Shown piece by piece: positions 31,345 to 41,925 of a DNA stretch of 64,000 bases. The notes beneath the pieces were generated by a model. It made no database searches and was not told the origin of the DNA. It saw only the letters and a list, made by a program, of their open reading frames with translations. Location: positions 3,840,201 to 3,904,200 of the forward strand of contig OX637359.1 in the NCBI GenBank assembly GCA_951799405.1, given 5' to 3'. Positions within the stretch are counted from its first letter, which is position 1; each line of letters begins with the position of its first letter. This stretch comes from Agapetus fuscipes. Lineage: Eukaryota; Arthropoda; Insecta; Trichoptera; Glossosomatidae. A program made the translations under genes and the position numbers.

Positions 31345-34305
31345 ATGGCGAGATTTTCAAAAGTGATTTTTTATTTGTTGTTTATCATTTTTATAAATCA
31401 GGTAATTAAAAAATATAAATATATATATTACGGAGTTGGTACAAATTCCCAAAATTAAAATTTATTTCTGTTGGGTGACGTCAGAGATCTAGTTGACTAA
31501 GGTCTTCGACAATCAAAATCTGATGATGACCACAACGCCCTTTTCAACCATAACGAATTCTGTCCGGTTCGTCTGTGTTATATTTTTCTATCCGGTGCTG
31601 AATCGGAAGTCTAAGGGCCTCTTGCACCAACCTCTAATCAATATTTGATGGACACATTAAATTTGATTGCTTAATTCTGATAAGGACCTCGGTTAATATT
31701 TCTTGAGAGTGGGTAATAATATGATGGAATTTGAACAGGAAAAATGATGCAACCATTTTTTTTTATTTGATGCGAGAAATCACACTTAATTTTGATTTTT
31801 GTCTGATTGGAGGTTTGTGCAACAGGCTCTAATAGTGTATAAGGATGTATGAAAGCTTTCACACGGCTTATCCAGCGATCCTATTCCAAACCATAGATAA
31901 ATCGGACAGAATTCGTGATGTGTGCAAAGGGTGAACAATTTTAAATGATTGTAGAATTATTGTCATGATATGATAATGACGATTTGTAGAGTGCCTTTTC
32001 GGGATAGCAGGGGCGTTTTCAGTGTTGACGCGAAAAAGAAGTGGGTGTTCATTCTCTGTTTGAATGATCAAACACAATTCCTGGGCCGCACAAACGTGCT
32101 TCCGAGGTTACCCAAACGGGTGTAGCCGATTTCAGGTAGATGGTCCTGTAACTGCAAAAAAAAGCAAATATTCCAATTCATATCAAGCTTTCTCCTACTG
32201 CGTTGATCTTTTAAACGCGTCAATCCATCTGACCACGAAGAATGTCCGCATGAAAGGCTTGCAGAACAGATTTTAACATATTCTTTCTGGAAATTTTATT
32301 GCTCTAAAGTTATATGAACATAACGCGGAAGAAGCCTGCCACAAATAGGCGAAACAAATCTAGAAGCTCCAGCTCTGATCGACCACAATAAAAAGACCCT
32401 GCAAACCTATGACTTTGCCCCGCAAACCTAAAGTAGCATCGGGTGCGACACAAGGCTCGTGAGCAAGTGGGTGAAAAGTTCTTGAGTGGTGATAGCGTAT
32501 TAGATGACGAAATATGAAAACGTTCTCTATCGGATGATTGCATGACCTTGTGAACATCACAAGGAACCATTAGTTATAGGGCTGAGAAGATGTGCCAATC
32601 GAACATTTATTCTAGTGTCGATATTTTTTTGTAGGTCCGACGTGGATTCACGGCTCCTTTTAGGGATGATTCTCACGAAGACAATGAAAGTAGTTTGGAT
32701 CAAAATGGATCGGATAATTTTTGGGAAGATCATATTGAGAAAAAACATTCCGATGAAAGCCCTGCGAGCAGTGAGTGGAACGAAGGCGAAGACGAGCATG
32801 AAAATCATGACGACCTGACATCTTCATCGTCATCATCGTCATCGTCATCGTCTTCTTCATCTTCGTCGTCATCTTCATCATCATCATCATCCTCATCAAG
32901 TGGCTCAAGTGGATACGGAGGATCATCTAGTTCCAGTGGATCAAGTGCCTCAAGTGGTAGTGGAGGATCATCTAGTTCCAGCGGCTCAAGCGCCAGTTCC
33001 GGAAAGGGAGGATCTTCAAGCTCTAGTGTATCAAGTGCCTCAGGTGGTAGTGGAGGATCATCTAGTTCCAGTGGATCAAGTGCTAGCTCTGGAAAGGGAG
33101 GATCATCCAGTTCAAGTGGATCAAGTGCCTCAGGTGGTAGTGGAGGTTCATCTAGTTCCAGTGGATCAAGTGCTAGCTCTGGAAAGGGAGGATCATCTAG
33201 TTCCAGTGGATCAAGTGCTAGCTCTGGAAAGGGAGGAACATCCAAATCCAGTGGATCAAGTGCTTCAGGTGGAAAGGGAGGATCTTCCAGCTCCAGTGGA
33301 TCAAGTGCCTCAGGTGGAAAAGGTGGATCATCTAGTTCCAGTGGATCAAGTGCCTCAGGTGGTCATGGAGGATCGTCCAGTTCAAGTGGGGCAAGTGCTT
33401 CGGGTGGTCATGGAGGATCGTCCAGTTCAAGTGGGTCAAGTGCTAGTTCTGGAAAAGGTGGATCATCTAGTTCAAGTGGATCAAGTGCCTCAGGTGGTAC
33501 TGGAGGTTCATCTAGTTCCAGTGGATCAAGTGCTAGCTCTGGAAAAGGAGGATCATCAAGTTCCAGTGGATCAAGTGCTTCAGGTGGTCATGGGGGATCG
33601 TCCAGTACAAGTGGATCAAGTGCTAGCTCTGGAAAAGGTGGATCATCTAGTTCAAGTGGATCAAGTGCCTCAGGTGGTAGTGGAGGTTCATCTAGTTCCA
33701 GTGGATCAAGTGCTAGCTCTGGAAAGGGAGGATCATCTAGTTCCAGTGGATCAAGTGCTAGCTCTGGAAAGGGAGGATCATCCAGTTCCAGTGGATCAAG
33801 TGCTTCAGGTGGAAAGGGAGGATCTTCCAGCTCCAGTGGATCAAGTGCCTCAGGTGGAAAAGGTGGATCATCTAGTTCCAGTGGATCAAGTGCCTCAGGT
33901 GGTCATGGAGGATCGTCCAGTTCAAGTGGGGCAAGTGCTTCGGGTGGTCATGGAGGATCGTCCAGTTCAAGTGGGTCAAGTGCTAGTTCTGGAAAAGGTG
34001 GATCATCTAGTTCAAGTGGATCAAGTGCCTCAGGTGGTACTGGAGGTTCATCTAGTTCCAGTGGATCAAGTGCTAGCTCTGGAAAGGGAGGATCATCCAG
34101 TTCCAGTGGATCAAGTGCTTCAGGTGGAAAGGGAGGATCTTCCAGCTCCAGTGGATCAAGTGCCTCAGGTGGGCACGGAGGATCTTCAAGTTCCAGTGGA
34201 TCAAGTGCTAGTTCAGGAAAAGGAGGATCTTCCAGCTCCAGTGGATCTAGTGCCTCAGGGGGAAGTGATGGATCATCCGATACAGTAAGTAATAAAATAG
34301 CATAA
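31345..34305 (+). CDS. Gene B: secreted acidic-Ser/Gly repeat silk-like protein
   Basis: Exon 1 (31345-31401) encodes a 19-residue signal peptide starting MARFSKV and ends CAG|GTAATT. Exon 2 starts at 32635 after TTTTTTTGTAG, phase 0. It reads VRRGFTAPFRDDSHEDNESS, then an acidic His/Glu/Asp segment without cysteine, a run of about 25 Ser, and exactly 30 units of 15 residues (32920-34269), consensus GSSSSSGSSAS(S/G)G(K/H/S/T)G. Three 3-prime ends are possible. (a) Read-through to TAA at 34303-34305 gives 575 aa. (b) Splicing at the perfect donor ACA|GTAAGT (34284) to a short exon 34605-34646 encodes 13 residues with two Cys; its acceptor is pyrimidine-rich. (c) Splicing to the gene C exon at 35934, also phase 0, gives 1818 aa. 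The listed end is option (a), the conservative one. It is probably an extracellular adhesive or silk component, by similarity of layout to genes A and C. Confidence 0.75.
31614..31835. mobile_element. Harbinger-like MITE in gene B intron, TAA duplication
   Basis: The ends GGGCCTCTTGCACCAACC and GGTTTGTGCAACAGGCTC are flanked by TAA on both sides. Confidence 0.8.
32920..34269 (+). repeat. 30 x 45-bp coding minisatellite of gene B with a 540-bp higher-order duplication
   Basis: Thirty in-frame 45-bp units. The segment 33121-33540 is almost identical to 33661-34080, an offset of 540 bp or 12 units, showing block duplication on top of unit duplication. Confidence 0.9.
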
Positions 34306-34646
34306 CTTCTCCAAAATTCCTTTAATTGAGTTGCATATCAGGTGTTTCATTAAAAGTTGGTATATTTTAAAAAATCGTTTTTCCAAACTTTATTTTAAAC
34401 TCAATGCTCACTCAAAAACAAATGCATGCCTATGAATTCAAAAAGTTTGCGATTGGGTTGAATCCACTCTTCAACAAACATTTTTTTTAAGCAAACCTCA
34501 ATTGTTTGTTAGTAAAGCATTAACTTAGACACATTAATATTTTGTGTGACATTAATGTTCCAATTCTTGTTGACTTATTTTTGCACTTATTTACCCTTCC
34601 TCAGAACACTTGTATCATCAATTGCCGATTGTTTGCGCCAGATTAG

Positions 34647-34678
34647 TATAAATTGTCCTGAGATCGATCATCTCATTG
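34647..34678 (+). promoter_or_regulatory. Candidate core promoter of gene C
   Basis: TATAAAT is at 34647-34653 and TCATTG is at 34673-34678. Spacing from the first T to the presumed +1 A (34675) is 28 bp, close to ideal, and +1 lies 50 bp before the ATG. It supports an independent start inside the B-C interval. Confidence 0.6.
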
Positions 34679-34724
34679 CAAGTTGCATTTGGTTGTAGAA
34701 GTGGCAGAAACAACTTATCCCAAA

Positions 34725-37700
34725 ATGGCAAAAGGATCGTTCTTCAAAGTGCTTGCTTTAGGGCTTTGCATTTTTTTCGCACTGGTATTTATAAACATTC
34801 AATACTTTTTGAACATTTAACGCTTTTTCATCCTTAGCTTTCCCCTGAATCCCTAGAAAGAAAGCGTCATCCAATATGCTAAATGTTTTTCAATATGCCG
34901 TTATGTTCAGCCACTCCTGGTCTGCAGTTCTCTTGATGTCGTCCAGCCGTCTCAATTTCCTTGATCTCCAGTTGATAGCTCAGCTAGAGTGCTTGCATTC
35001 CATGCCGTGAGCCCAGGTTCGAATCCCACCAAGGGTGTCAGAAATGATTTCTCGTTTCGGTGTTTACTTCAAACCCCAAAATAAAATACCGGCAAGGTTT
35101 ACTCAGCCTTCACAATAAATGAGTATCAGCCCTCTCGGGAGCTGGGAAACCCCACTTCAACTGAAGTGGTTGGCGTAAGGCCGGCCCGCTTACGTGTAAA
35201 AAAAAAGGTTCAACTCGCCACATGTGACCCCTTCGGAGATAACGCGGCAAGAAGTTACACTATCTGTGTAGCTTAGTTGCATTCCCTATAATGCGCTTAT
35301 ATATAGGAATCACCAACGGACGATCCTTTATTTCGACCACCTGTTGAAGTCCTGTGCTAAAACGTAACGTGCCAAACGCCATTTTAGCCAGACAATGCGT
35401 TGTACAACATCAAGAACCCAGGACAACTGTGGATCTAAACATTGGGAGCACTGTCTCTTGGGCTGTGATTCCTATCACTCTTTTTTCACCAGCTCTTTAG
35501 TACACCTTTTGTAGGCACAATACATAGTGGGCCTTTTTGTTACAAGGCATAAGGTTAATTTTGAAAGCATTCATACTCTATAGACGCTCAGTTTTTTTCA
35601 AAAGGCATTTCTAAGCTATTGATGATGATTGATGTGGCCTAGATTCCAGAACGTTTTTGTAGAAGGTTTCGAAAAAACTGCAGCAATTTAACTAAAAGAC
35701 AAAAATATTTTGAAAACGGAGGAACTTTTGGGTCGTTAAAGTCATGTTTAATAGGAGCTTTGCACAAAAGAATCATTTAAAATAGGCCGTAAAGATTACA
35801 ACACAATACTATAAATTATCTCTGTCTGTTGTAACAAGTATCTACATAAGTCTGTAACTTGGAATCTTTTACAATTATTGTGTGGTGTACGAGTCTCATA
35901 GCTGATTTTAAATTAATATTTTTATTTATTTAGATTGAACAAGGGGTAGCTTACCCTTGTGAAGACACAACGCCCTGTGAAGAAACAACCACGACATGTT
36001 CAACAACGACAGAGCCTTGTGAAACAACAACCACATGTTCAACAACAACTGAACCTTGTGAAACCACAACCAAATGCCCAAAAGAACCACCACCATGGCA
36101 TGACAAAAAAAGTTCTTTGACATCTAGTAGTTCAAGTTCGTCTAGCTCATCATCATCTAGTTCAAGCTCATCAAGTTCATCCAGCTCATCAAGCTCGGGA
36201 AGCAGTTCTTCAAGTGGATCTTCTAGCTCGGGAGGATCAGGAGGATCTTCCAGTTCCAGTGGATCAAGTGCCTCAGGTGGAAAAGGAGGGTCATCTAGTT
36301 CTAGTGGATCAAGTGCCAGCTCAGGAAAGGGAGGGTCTTCAAGCTCCAGTGGATCAAGTGCTAGCTCTGGAAAGGGAGGATCATCTAGTTCCAGTGGATC
36401 AAGTGCCTCAGGTGGAAAGGGAGGATCATCTAGTTCCAGTGGATCAAGTGCCAGCTCTGGAAAGGGTGGATCATCTAGCTCCAGTGGATCCAGTGCTAGC
36501 TCTGGAAAGGGAGGATCATCTAGTTCCAGTGGATCAAGTGCCTCAGGTGGAAAGGGAGGATCATCTAGTTCCAGTGGATCAAGTGCTAGCTCAGGAAAGG
36601 GAGGATCTTCAAGCTCCAGTGGGTCAAGTGCCTCAGGTGGAAAGGGAGGATCTTCAAGCTCTAGTGGATCAAGTGCTAGCTCTGGAAAGGGTGGATCATC
36701 AAGTTCCAGTGGATCAAGTGCTAGCTCAGGAAAGGGAGGATCTTCAAGCTCCAGTGGGTCAAGTGCCTCAGGTGGAAATGGAGGATCATCTAGTTCCAGT
36801 GGATCAAGTGCTAGCTCTGGAAATGGAGGATCTTCAAGCTCCAGTGGATCAAGTGCTTCAAGTGGACATGGAGGATCTTCAAGTCACGGGAGATCAACCA
36901 CATGTTCAACAACAACCGAACCTTGCGAAACAACAACCACATGTTCAACAACAACAGAACCGTGTGAAACGACAACATGTTCAACAACAACAGAACCATG
37001 TGAAACGACAACCACATGTTCAACAACAACAGAACCATGTGAAACAACAACAACATGTTCAACAACAACAGAACCGTGTGAAACGACAACATGTTCAACA
37101 ACAACAGAACCATGTGAGACGACAACCACATGTTCAACAACAACAGAACCATGTGAATCGACAACCACATGTTCAACAACAACAGAACCATGTGAAACGA
37201 CAACAACATGTTCAACAACAACAGAACCGTGTGAAACGACAACCACATGTTCAACTACAACAGAACCCTGTGAAACAACGACTACATGCTCAACAACAAC
37301 TGAACCTTGTGAAACCACAACCAAATGCCCAACAAAACCACCACCATACCATGACAAAAAAAGTTCTGTGACATCTAATAGTTCAAGTTCGTCTAGCTCA
37401 TCATCATCTAGTTCAAGCTCATCAAGTTCAGCTAACTCATCAAGCTCGGGAAGCAGTTCTTCAAGTGGATCTTCTAGCTCGGGAGGATCAGGAGGATCTT
37501 CCAGTTCCAGTGGATCAAGTGCCTCAGGTGGAAAGGGAGGATCATCTAGTTCTAGTGGATCAAGTGCCAGCTCAGGAAAGGGAGGATCTTCAAGCTCCAG
37601 TGGATCAAGTGCTAGCTCTGGAAAGGGAGGATCATCTAGTTCCAGTGGATCAAGTGCTTCAGGTGGACATGGAGGATCTTCAAGTTCCAGTGGATCAAGT

Positions 37701-39683
37701 GCCTCAGGTGGAAAGGGAGGATCTTCAAGCTCCAGTGGATCGAGTGCTAGCTCTGGAAAGGGAGGATCATCTAGTTCCAGTGGTTCAAGTGCTTCAGGTG
37801 GACATGGAGGATCTTCAAGTTCCAGTGGATCAAGTGCCTCAGGTGGAAAGGGAGGATCTTCAAGCTCTAGTGGATCAAGTGCCTCAGGTGGAAAGGGAGG
37901 ATCATCTAGTTCTAGTGGATCAAGTGCCAGCTCAGGAAAGGAAGGATCTTCAAGCTCCAGTGGATCAAGTGCTAGCTCTGGAAAGGGAGGATCATCTAGT
38001 TCCAGTGGATCAAGTGCTTCAGGTGGACATGGAGGATCTTCAAGTTCCAGTGGATCAAGTGCCTCAGGTGGAAAGGGAGGATCTTCAAGCTCCAGTGGAT
38101 CGAGTGCTAGCTCTGGAAAGGGAGGATCATCTAGTTCCAGTGGTTCAAGTGCTTCAGGTGGACATGGAGGATCTTCAAGTTCCAGTGGATCAAGTGCCTC
38201 AGGTGGAAAGGGAGGATCTTCAAGCTCTAGTGGATCAAGTGCCTCAGGTGGAAAGGGTGGTTCCTCTAGTTCCAGTGGATCAAGTGCTTCAAGTGGAAAG
38301 GGAGGATCTTCAAGCTCCAGTGGATCGAGTGCTAGCTCTGGAAAGGGAGGATCATCTAGTTCCAGTGGATCAAGTGCTTCAGGTGGAAAGGGAGGATCTT
38401 CAAGCTCTAGTGGATCAAGTGCCTCGGGTGGAAAGGGTGGATCATCTAGTTCCAGTGGATCAAGTGCTTCAAGTGGAAAGGGAGGATCTTCAAGCTCCAG
38501 TGGATCAAGTGCTAGCTCTGGAAAGGGAGGATCATCTAGTTCCAGTGGATCAAGCGCTTCAGGTGGAAAGGGAGGATCTTCCAGCTCCAGTGGATCTAGC
38601 GCCTCGGGTGGAAAGGGTGGATCATCTAGTTCCAGTGGGTCAAGTGCCTCAAGTGGAAAGGGAGGATCATCTAGTTCTAGTGGATCAAGTGCCAGCTCAG
38701 GAAAGGGAGGATCTTCAAGTTCCAGTGGATCAAGTGCTTCAGGTGGACATGGAGGATCTTCAAGTTCTAGTGGGTCAAGTGCCTCAGGTGGAAAGGGAGG
38801 ATCATCTAGTTCCAGTGGATCAAGTGCTAGCTCAGGAAAGGGAGGATCATCTAGTTCCAGTGGTTCAAGTGCTTCAGGTGGACATGGAGGATCTTCAAGT
38901 TCTAGTGGGTCAAGTGCCTCAGGTGGAAAGGGAGGATCATCTAGTTCCAGTGGATCAAGTGCTAGCTCAGGAAAGGGAGGATCTTCAAGCTCCAGTGGAT
39001 CAAGTGCCTCAGGTGGAAAGGGAGCATCATCTAGTTCCAGTGGATCAAGTGCTAGCTCAGGAAAGGGAGGATCTTCAAGTTCCAGTGGATCAAGTGCTTC
39101 AGGTGGACATGGAGGATCTTCAAGTTCCAGTGGGTCAAGTGCCTCAGCTGGAAAGGGAGGATCATCTAGTTCCAGTGGATCAAGTGCTAGCTCAGGAAAG
39201 GGAGGATCTTCAAGCTCCAGTGGATCTAGCGCCTCGGGTGGAAAGGGTGGTTCATCTAGTTCCAGTGGGTCAAGTGCTTCAGGTGGACATGGAGGATCTT
39301 CAAGTTCCAGTGGATCAAGTGCTTCAGGTGGAAAGGGAGGATCTTCCAGCTCCAGTGGATCTAGCGCCTCGGGTGGAAAGGGTGGTTCATCTAGTTCCAG
39401 TGGGTCAAGTGCTTCAGGTGGACATGGAGGATCTTCAAGTTCCAGTGGATCAAGTGCTTCAGGTGGAAAGGGAGGATCTTCCAGCTCCAGTGGATCAAGT
39501 GCCTCAGGTGGAAGCGGTGGATCATCTAGTTCAAGTGGATCAAGCGCCAGCTCTGGTAAACATGGATCAAGCACTAGTTCTAGTTCATCCAGCTCGTCCA
39601 GCTCATCTAATACATCCAGCTCATCTAGTTCAACTAGTTCATCCAGCTCATCTAGTTCTTCCGGCGCCAGTAAGAAGCATTAA
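34725..39683 (+). CDS. Gene C: secreted Cys/Thr and Ser/Gly block silk-like protein
   Basis: Exons 34725-34784 and 35934-39683 give 1269 residues. Exon 1 encodes a 20-residue signal peptide (MAKGSFFKV, then a Leu/Phe core; MAK also begins gene A) and ends CTG|GTATTT. The 1149-bp intron ends TTTATTTATTTAG, phase 0. Exon 2 order: IEQGVAYPCEDTTPCEE and two CSTTTEPCE units; a KCPKEPPPWHDKK linker; a Ser run; 14 units of 15 residues (36243-36872). Next come 11 CSTTTEPCETTT(T) units (36900-37330), a KCPTKPPPYHDKK linker, a second Ser run and 46 units (37494-39563). A Ser-rich tail ends GASKKH, stop 39681-39683. The Cys block + linker + Ser run + array module is duplicated within the protein. The unit is GSSSSSGSSAS(S/G)G(K/H)G. 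Secretion is well supported; silk or adhesive function is inferred. Confidence 0.87.
34975..35283 (+). repeat. S2 SINE in gene C intron
   Basis: From TTGATAGCTCAGCTAGAGTG to GTGTAGCTTAGTTGC. Intact monomer lacking any S1 part, so S2 also moves alone. Confidence 0.85.
36243..36872 (+). repeat. 14 x 45-bp array, first Ser/Gly block of gene C
   Basis: Exactly 630 bp of 45-bp units in the same register as genes B and C block 2. The residue before the final Gly is Lys in most units, Asn in two late units and His in the last. Confidence 0.9.
36898..37335 (+). repeat. Cys/Thr array of gene C (11 units of 36 or 39 bp)
   Basis: Eleven repeats encode CSTTTEPCETTT or CSTTTEPCETTTT, plus one CESTTT variant. 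The one-codon length difference keeps frame. Cysteines are spaced C-x6-C within a unit, giving paired, evenly spaced Cys. Confidence 0.92.
37494..39563 (+). repeat. 46 x 45-bp array, second Ser/Gly block of gene C, with 360-bp and 135-bp higher-order repeats
   Basis: Forty-six in-frame units. 37561-37889 recurs at 37921-38249 (offset 360 bp, 8 units) with one or two changes. Near the 3-prime end a 3-unit, 135-bp block repeats (39241 region and 39376 region). Recent expansion by unequal exchange is the likely cause. Confidence 0.9.
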
Positions 39684-40394
39684 TATGTGAGATGTTGGTT
39701 TTATATCCAATCTATGACCCTTGGCATTTGACTCTTGACATGATTAATCTACTTTTTTTATTTAAGTGTAACAAATTTCTATTTTCATAAATATATATAT
39801 TTTTAATCATTTTACATATATATATGTCTATGTACCTTCTTATTTGTATTTTTATTTTGTGGAAAATAGCCTGGAAAACTTATATATTTTTATGTATTAT
39901 ATATTTATGCATATCTTTCTTTTTCCATATTTGTATATTAATGATATGTATGTATATTTACTTTAAAAACTATTAACTTTATATTTATGTATTATTTTTA
40001 TATATATTATATTTATATATTATATTTATTTATGTATTCATATTCGTTTATGTATTTTGGTTCGAATGTTTTAATTGAAATGGTTAGTTACATTTACACA
40101 AAAATACTATATAATATATTTATCATTTTATATCTATTAATAACCAACCGATATATATTTGATCCCATTGTTTTATATTTTTGCTTTTGTTTTAATTCAA
40201 TTATCTTGTTTTTTGTTTTATATATTTTGTACTTGCATATGGTGGAGGGTAATAAACTTCTTGCTCAAATTTTTTTTTTTTATTATATTTGCTGTACAAA
40301 AACTATAACAACGGTCGATAAACAAACATGAAGAATATTGGAGGGGGCCTACGTCCAGGAGTCGATTGAGAAAATCCGAGGAAGAAGAATAAGT
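39684..40394. other. AT-rich 3-prime flank of gene C, no gene seen
   Basis: Extremely AT-rich, with TATATA-type runs and a poly-T tract near 40267. It probably includes the 3-prime UTR. Short ORFs here are low-complexity and not credible. Confidence 0.5.
40252..40257 (+). terminator. Candidate polyadenylation signal of gene C
   Basis: AATAAA about 570 bp after the stop, followed by a T-rich tract. The AT-rich sequence between has no earlier canonical hexamer that I noticed, so it is a weak call. Confidence 0.35.
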
Positions 40395-40647
40395 ATTTAC
40401 CTGTAACTGTTTCTCTACCGTCATTCATCTAAGGGTGACCGGAGTCTCTCCACAGCTGGTTTCACTTATTCCGTTTCTAACTCATCTCTTTCAACTAATT
40501 CACAATCATTTTTTCTTTCTTTTAAATCCATTCTGTATTTCCAACACAATTTCCTCAATCTGATTTACTTCTTACTTCTTTTTCCTTTCACATTTCCTCT
40601 GTTTACACACTTTTTGTCAATCTTTCATACCTATTAAGTACTACATG

Positions 40648-41925
40648 AGTGTCTTCTGACTGTCTTATTCTGAGTGTTTTATATAAATTATTTACAAAAA
40701 TTGACACAAAAAGATTAACACCTAAGTTTGACTTTTATCAACCAAAAGAGCAAGCAGGTTTCCGAAGTGGCTATAGCACCATTGACCACATCCACACGTT
40801 GCGTACACTCATAGAGAGATGCACAGAATACAAAATTCCTCTGTACCTAGCTTATGTAGATTATGAAAAAGCTTTTGATTCTCTTGAAGTGTGGGCCGTC
40901 CTGGAGGGGATGAAAAGGGCTGGAATAGACTCTAGTTTCATAAATCTTATACAGAATATTTATGAGAACGCTACACTGCATGTGACTCTAAATGACGATT
41001 GGAAGACTAACCTGATACCAGTAAAGCGTGGCGTGAGACAAGGAGATCCAATTTCTCCGAAACTATTTACTTTAGCATTGGAATATGCCTTAAAACATCT
41101 ACCATGGGACTCCAAAGGCATAATCATAGATGGCACTTACCTTAATCACCTAAGTTTCGCAGACGATATTATTGTCATCAGTAACGACCCTACACAACTG
41201 ACGGAAATGCTAAAGGAGTTGAATGAAGCATCTAAAAAAGTTGGCCTAAAAATGAACCTCACTAAAACCAAGTTGATGACGTCACAACCAGCACAAATTG
41301 TACTGGACAATGCCAGCATTGAATCTGTCGATGAGTACGTTCATTTGGGTCACAAAATACAGCTCGGGCGAGATAACCAGATAGCATACCTAAATAGAAG
41401 AGTCGGATTAAGCTGGGCAGCATTCAAAAATCTTGGTCACATTTTGAAAAATCCGAAAATACCCATCAACTTAAAAAGGAAAGTATTCAATGCCTGTGTC
41501 CTGCCAGTGTTCACTTATGGTATTGAGACAGTCACAATGCCACAAAAAAGTGCCCACAAGTTAAGAGTCACACAGAGAGCAATGGAGAGAGCCATGTTGG
41601 GTGTCAGTTTGCGGGACAGACTCAGAAATGAGGACATAAGAGTCAGGACAAAGGTTTCCGATGTCATCAAGATGGCCGCAACCCTCAAGTGGCGATGGGC
41701 GGGACATGTCGCTCGCGATCCAGATGAAAAGTGGACAAAGCGACTGCTGTGCTGGTGCCCAAGGACGGCAAAGCGTGGAGTTGGGCGCCCACAGTTGCGT
41801 TGGCGTGACGATGTTCAGAGAAGTGCAGGACTTGCCTGGATGCGGATCGCTCAGGATAGAAACGAATGGAAAATGCGAGAGGAGGCCTACGTCCAGGAGT
41901 GGACGATCAATACAGGCTAAAGAAG
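40648..41925 (+). mobile_element. 5-prime-truncated RTE-like non-LTR retrotransposon with 12-bp target duplication
   Basis: The insertion is bounded by AAGTACTACATG at 40636-40647 and 41926-41937. It contains only the 3-prime part of the element: reverse transcriptase from just before motif 1 to the stop, then 5 bp ending AAGAAG. The target is an older minus-strand copy of LINE family L, whose two halves are 40395-40647 and 41938-42180. Confidence 0.92.
40649..41920 (+). CDS. Reverse transcriptase fragment (RTE-like LINE), 5-prime truncated, otherwise intact
   Basis: The frame is open for 423 residues and starts inside the RT domain, so the first codon is not a real start. Visible RT motifs are KEQAGFRSGYST, YVDYEKAFDS (motif A with catalytic Asp), RGVRQGDPISP (motif B), LSFADDIIV (motif C with the catalytic Asp pair) and KTKLM. 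The C-terminal region has the WRWAGHVAR and RGVGRPQLRWRDDV motifs common in RTE-type elements. No stop codons or frameshifts over 1.27 kb imply a young insertion. The endonuclease domain is absent, so it cannot move on its own. Confidence 0.9.
   Translation: MSSDCLILSVLYKLFTKIDTKRLTPKFDFYQPKEQAGFRSGYSTIDHIHTLRTLIERCTEYKIPLYLAYVDYEKAFDSLEVWAVLEGMKRAGIDSSFINLIQNIYENATLHVTLNDDWKTNLIPVKRGVRQGDPISPKLFTLALEYALKHLPWDSKGIIIDGTYLNHLSFADDIIVISNDPTQLTEMLKELNEASKKVGLKMNLTKTKLMTSQPAQIVLDNASIESVDEYVHLGHKIQLGRDNQIAYLNRRVGLSWAAFKNLGHILKNPKIPINLKRKVFNACVLPVFTYGIETVTMPQKSAHKLRVTQRAMERAMLGVSLRDRLRNEDIRVRTKVSDVIKMAATLKWRWAGHVARDPDEKWTKRLLCWCPRTAKRGVGRPQLRWRDDVQRSAGLAWMRIAQDRNEWKMREEAYVQEWTINTG

Noticed and set aside
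34699..34784. Exon 34725-34784 as an internal exon of gene B through acceptor TTGGTTGTAG
   Set aside because: Inclusion (86 bp) shifts the frame and meets a TAG within the exon.
36884..39574. 896-residue minus-strand ORF over gene C, and the plus-strand VDQVPQVERED-type ORFs
   Set aside because: Shadows of the 45-bp units. Only the Ser/Gly frame connects to the signal exon and has compositional sense throughout.
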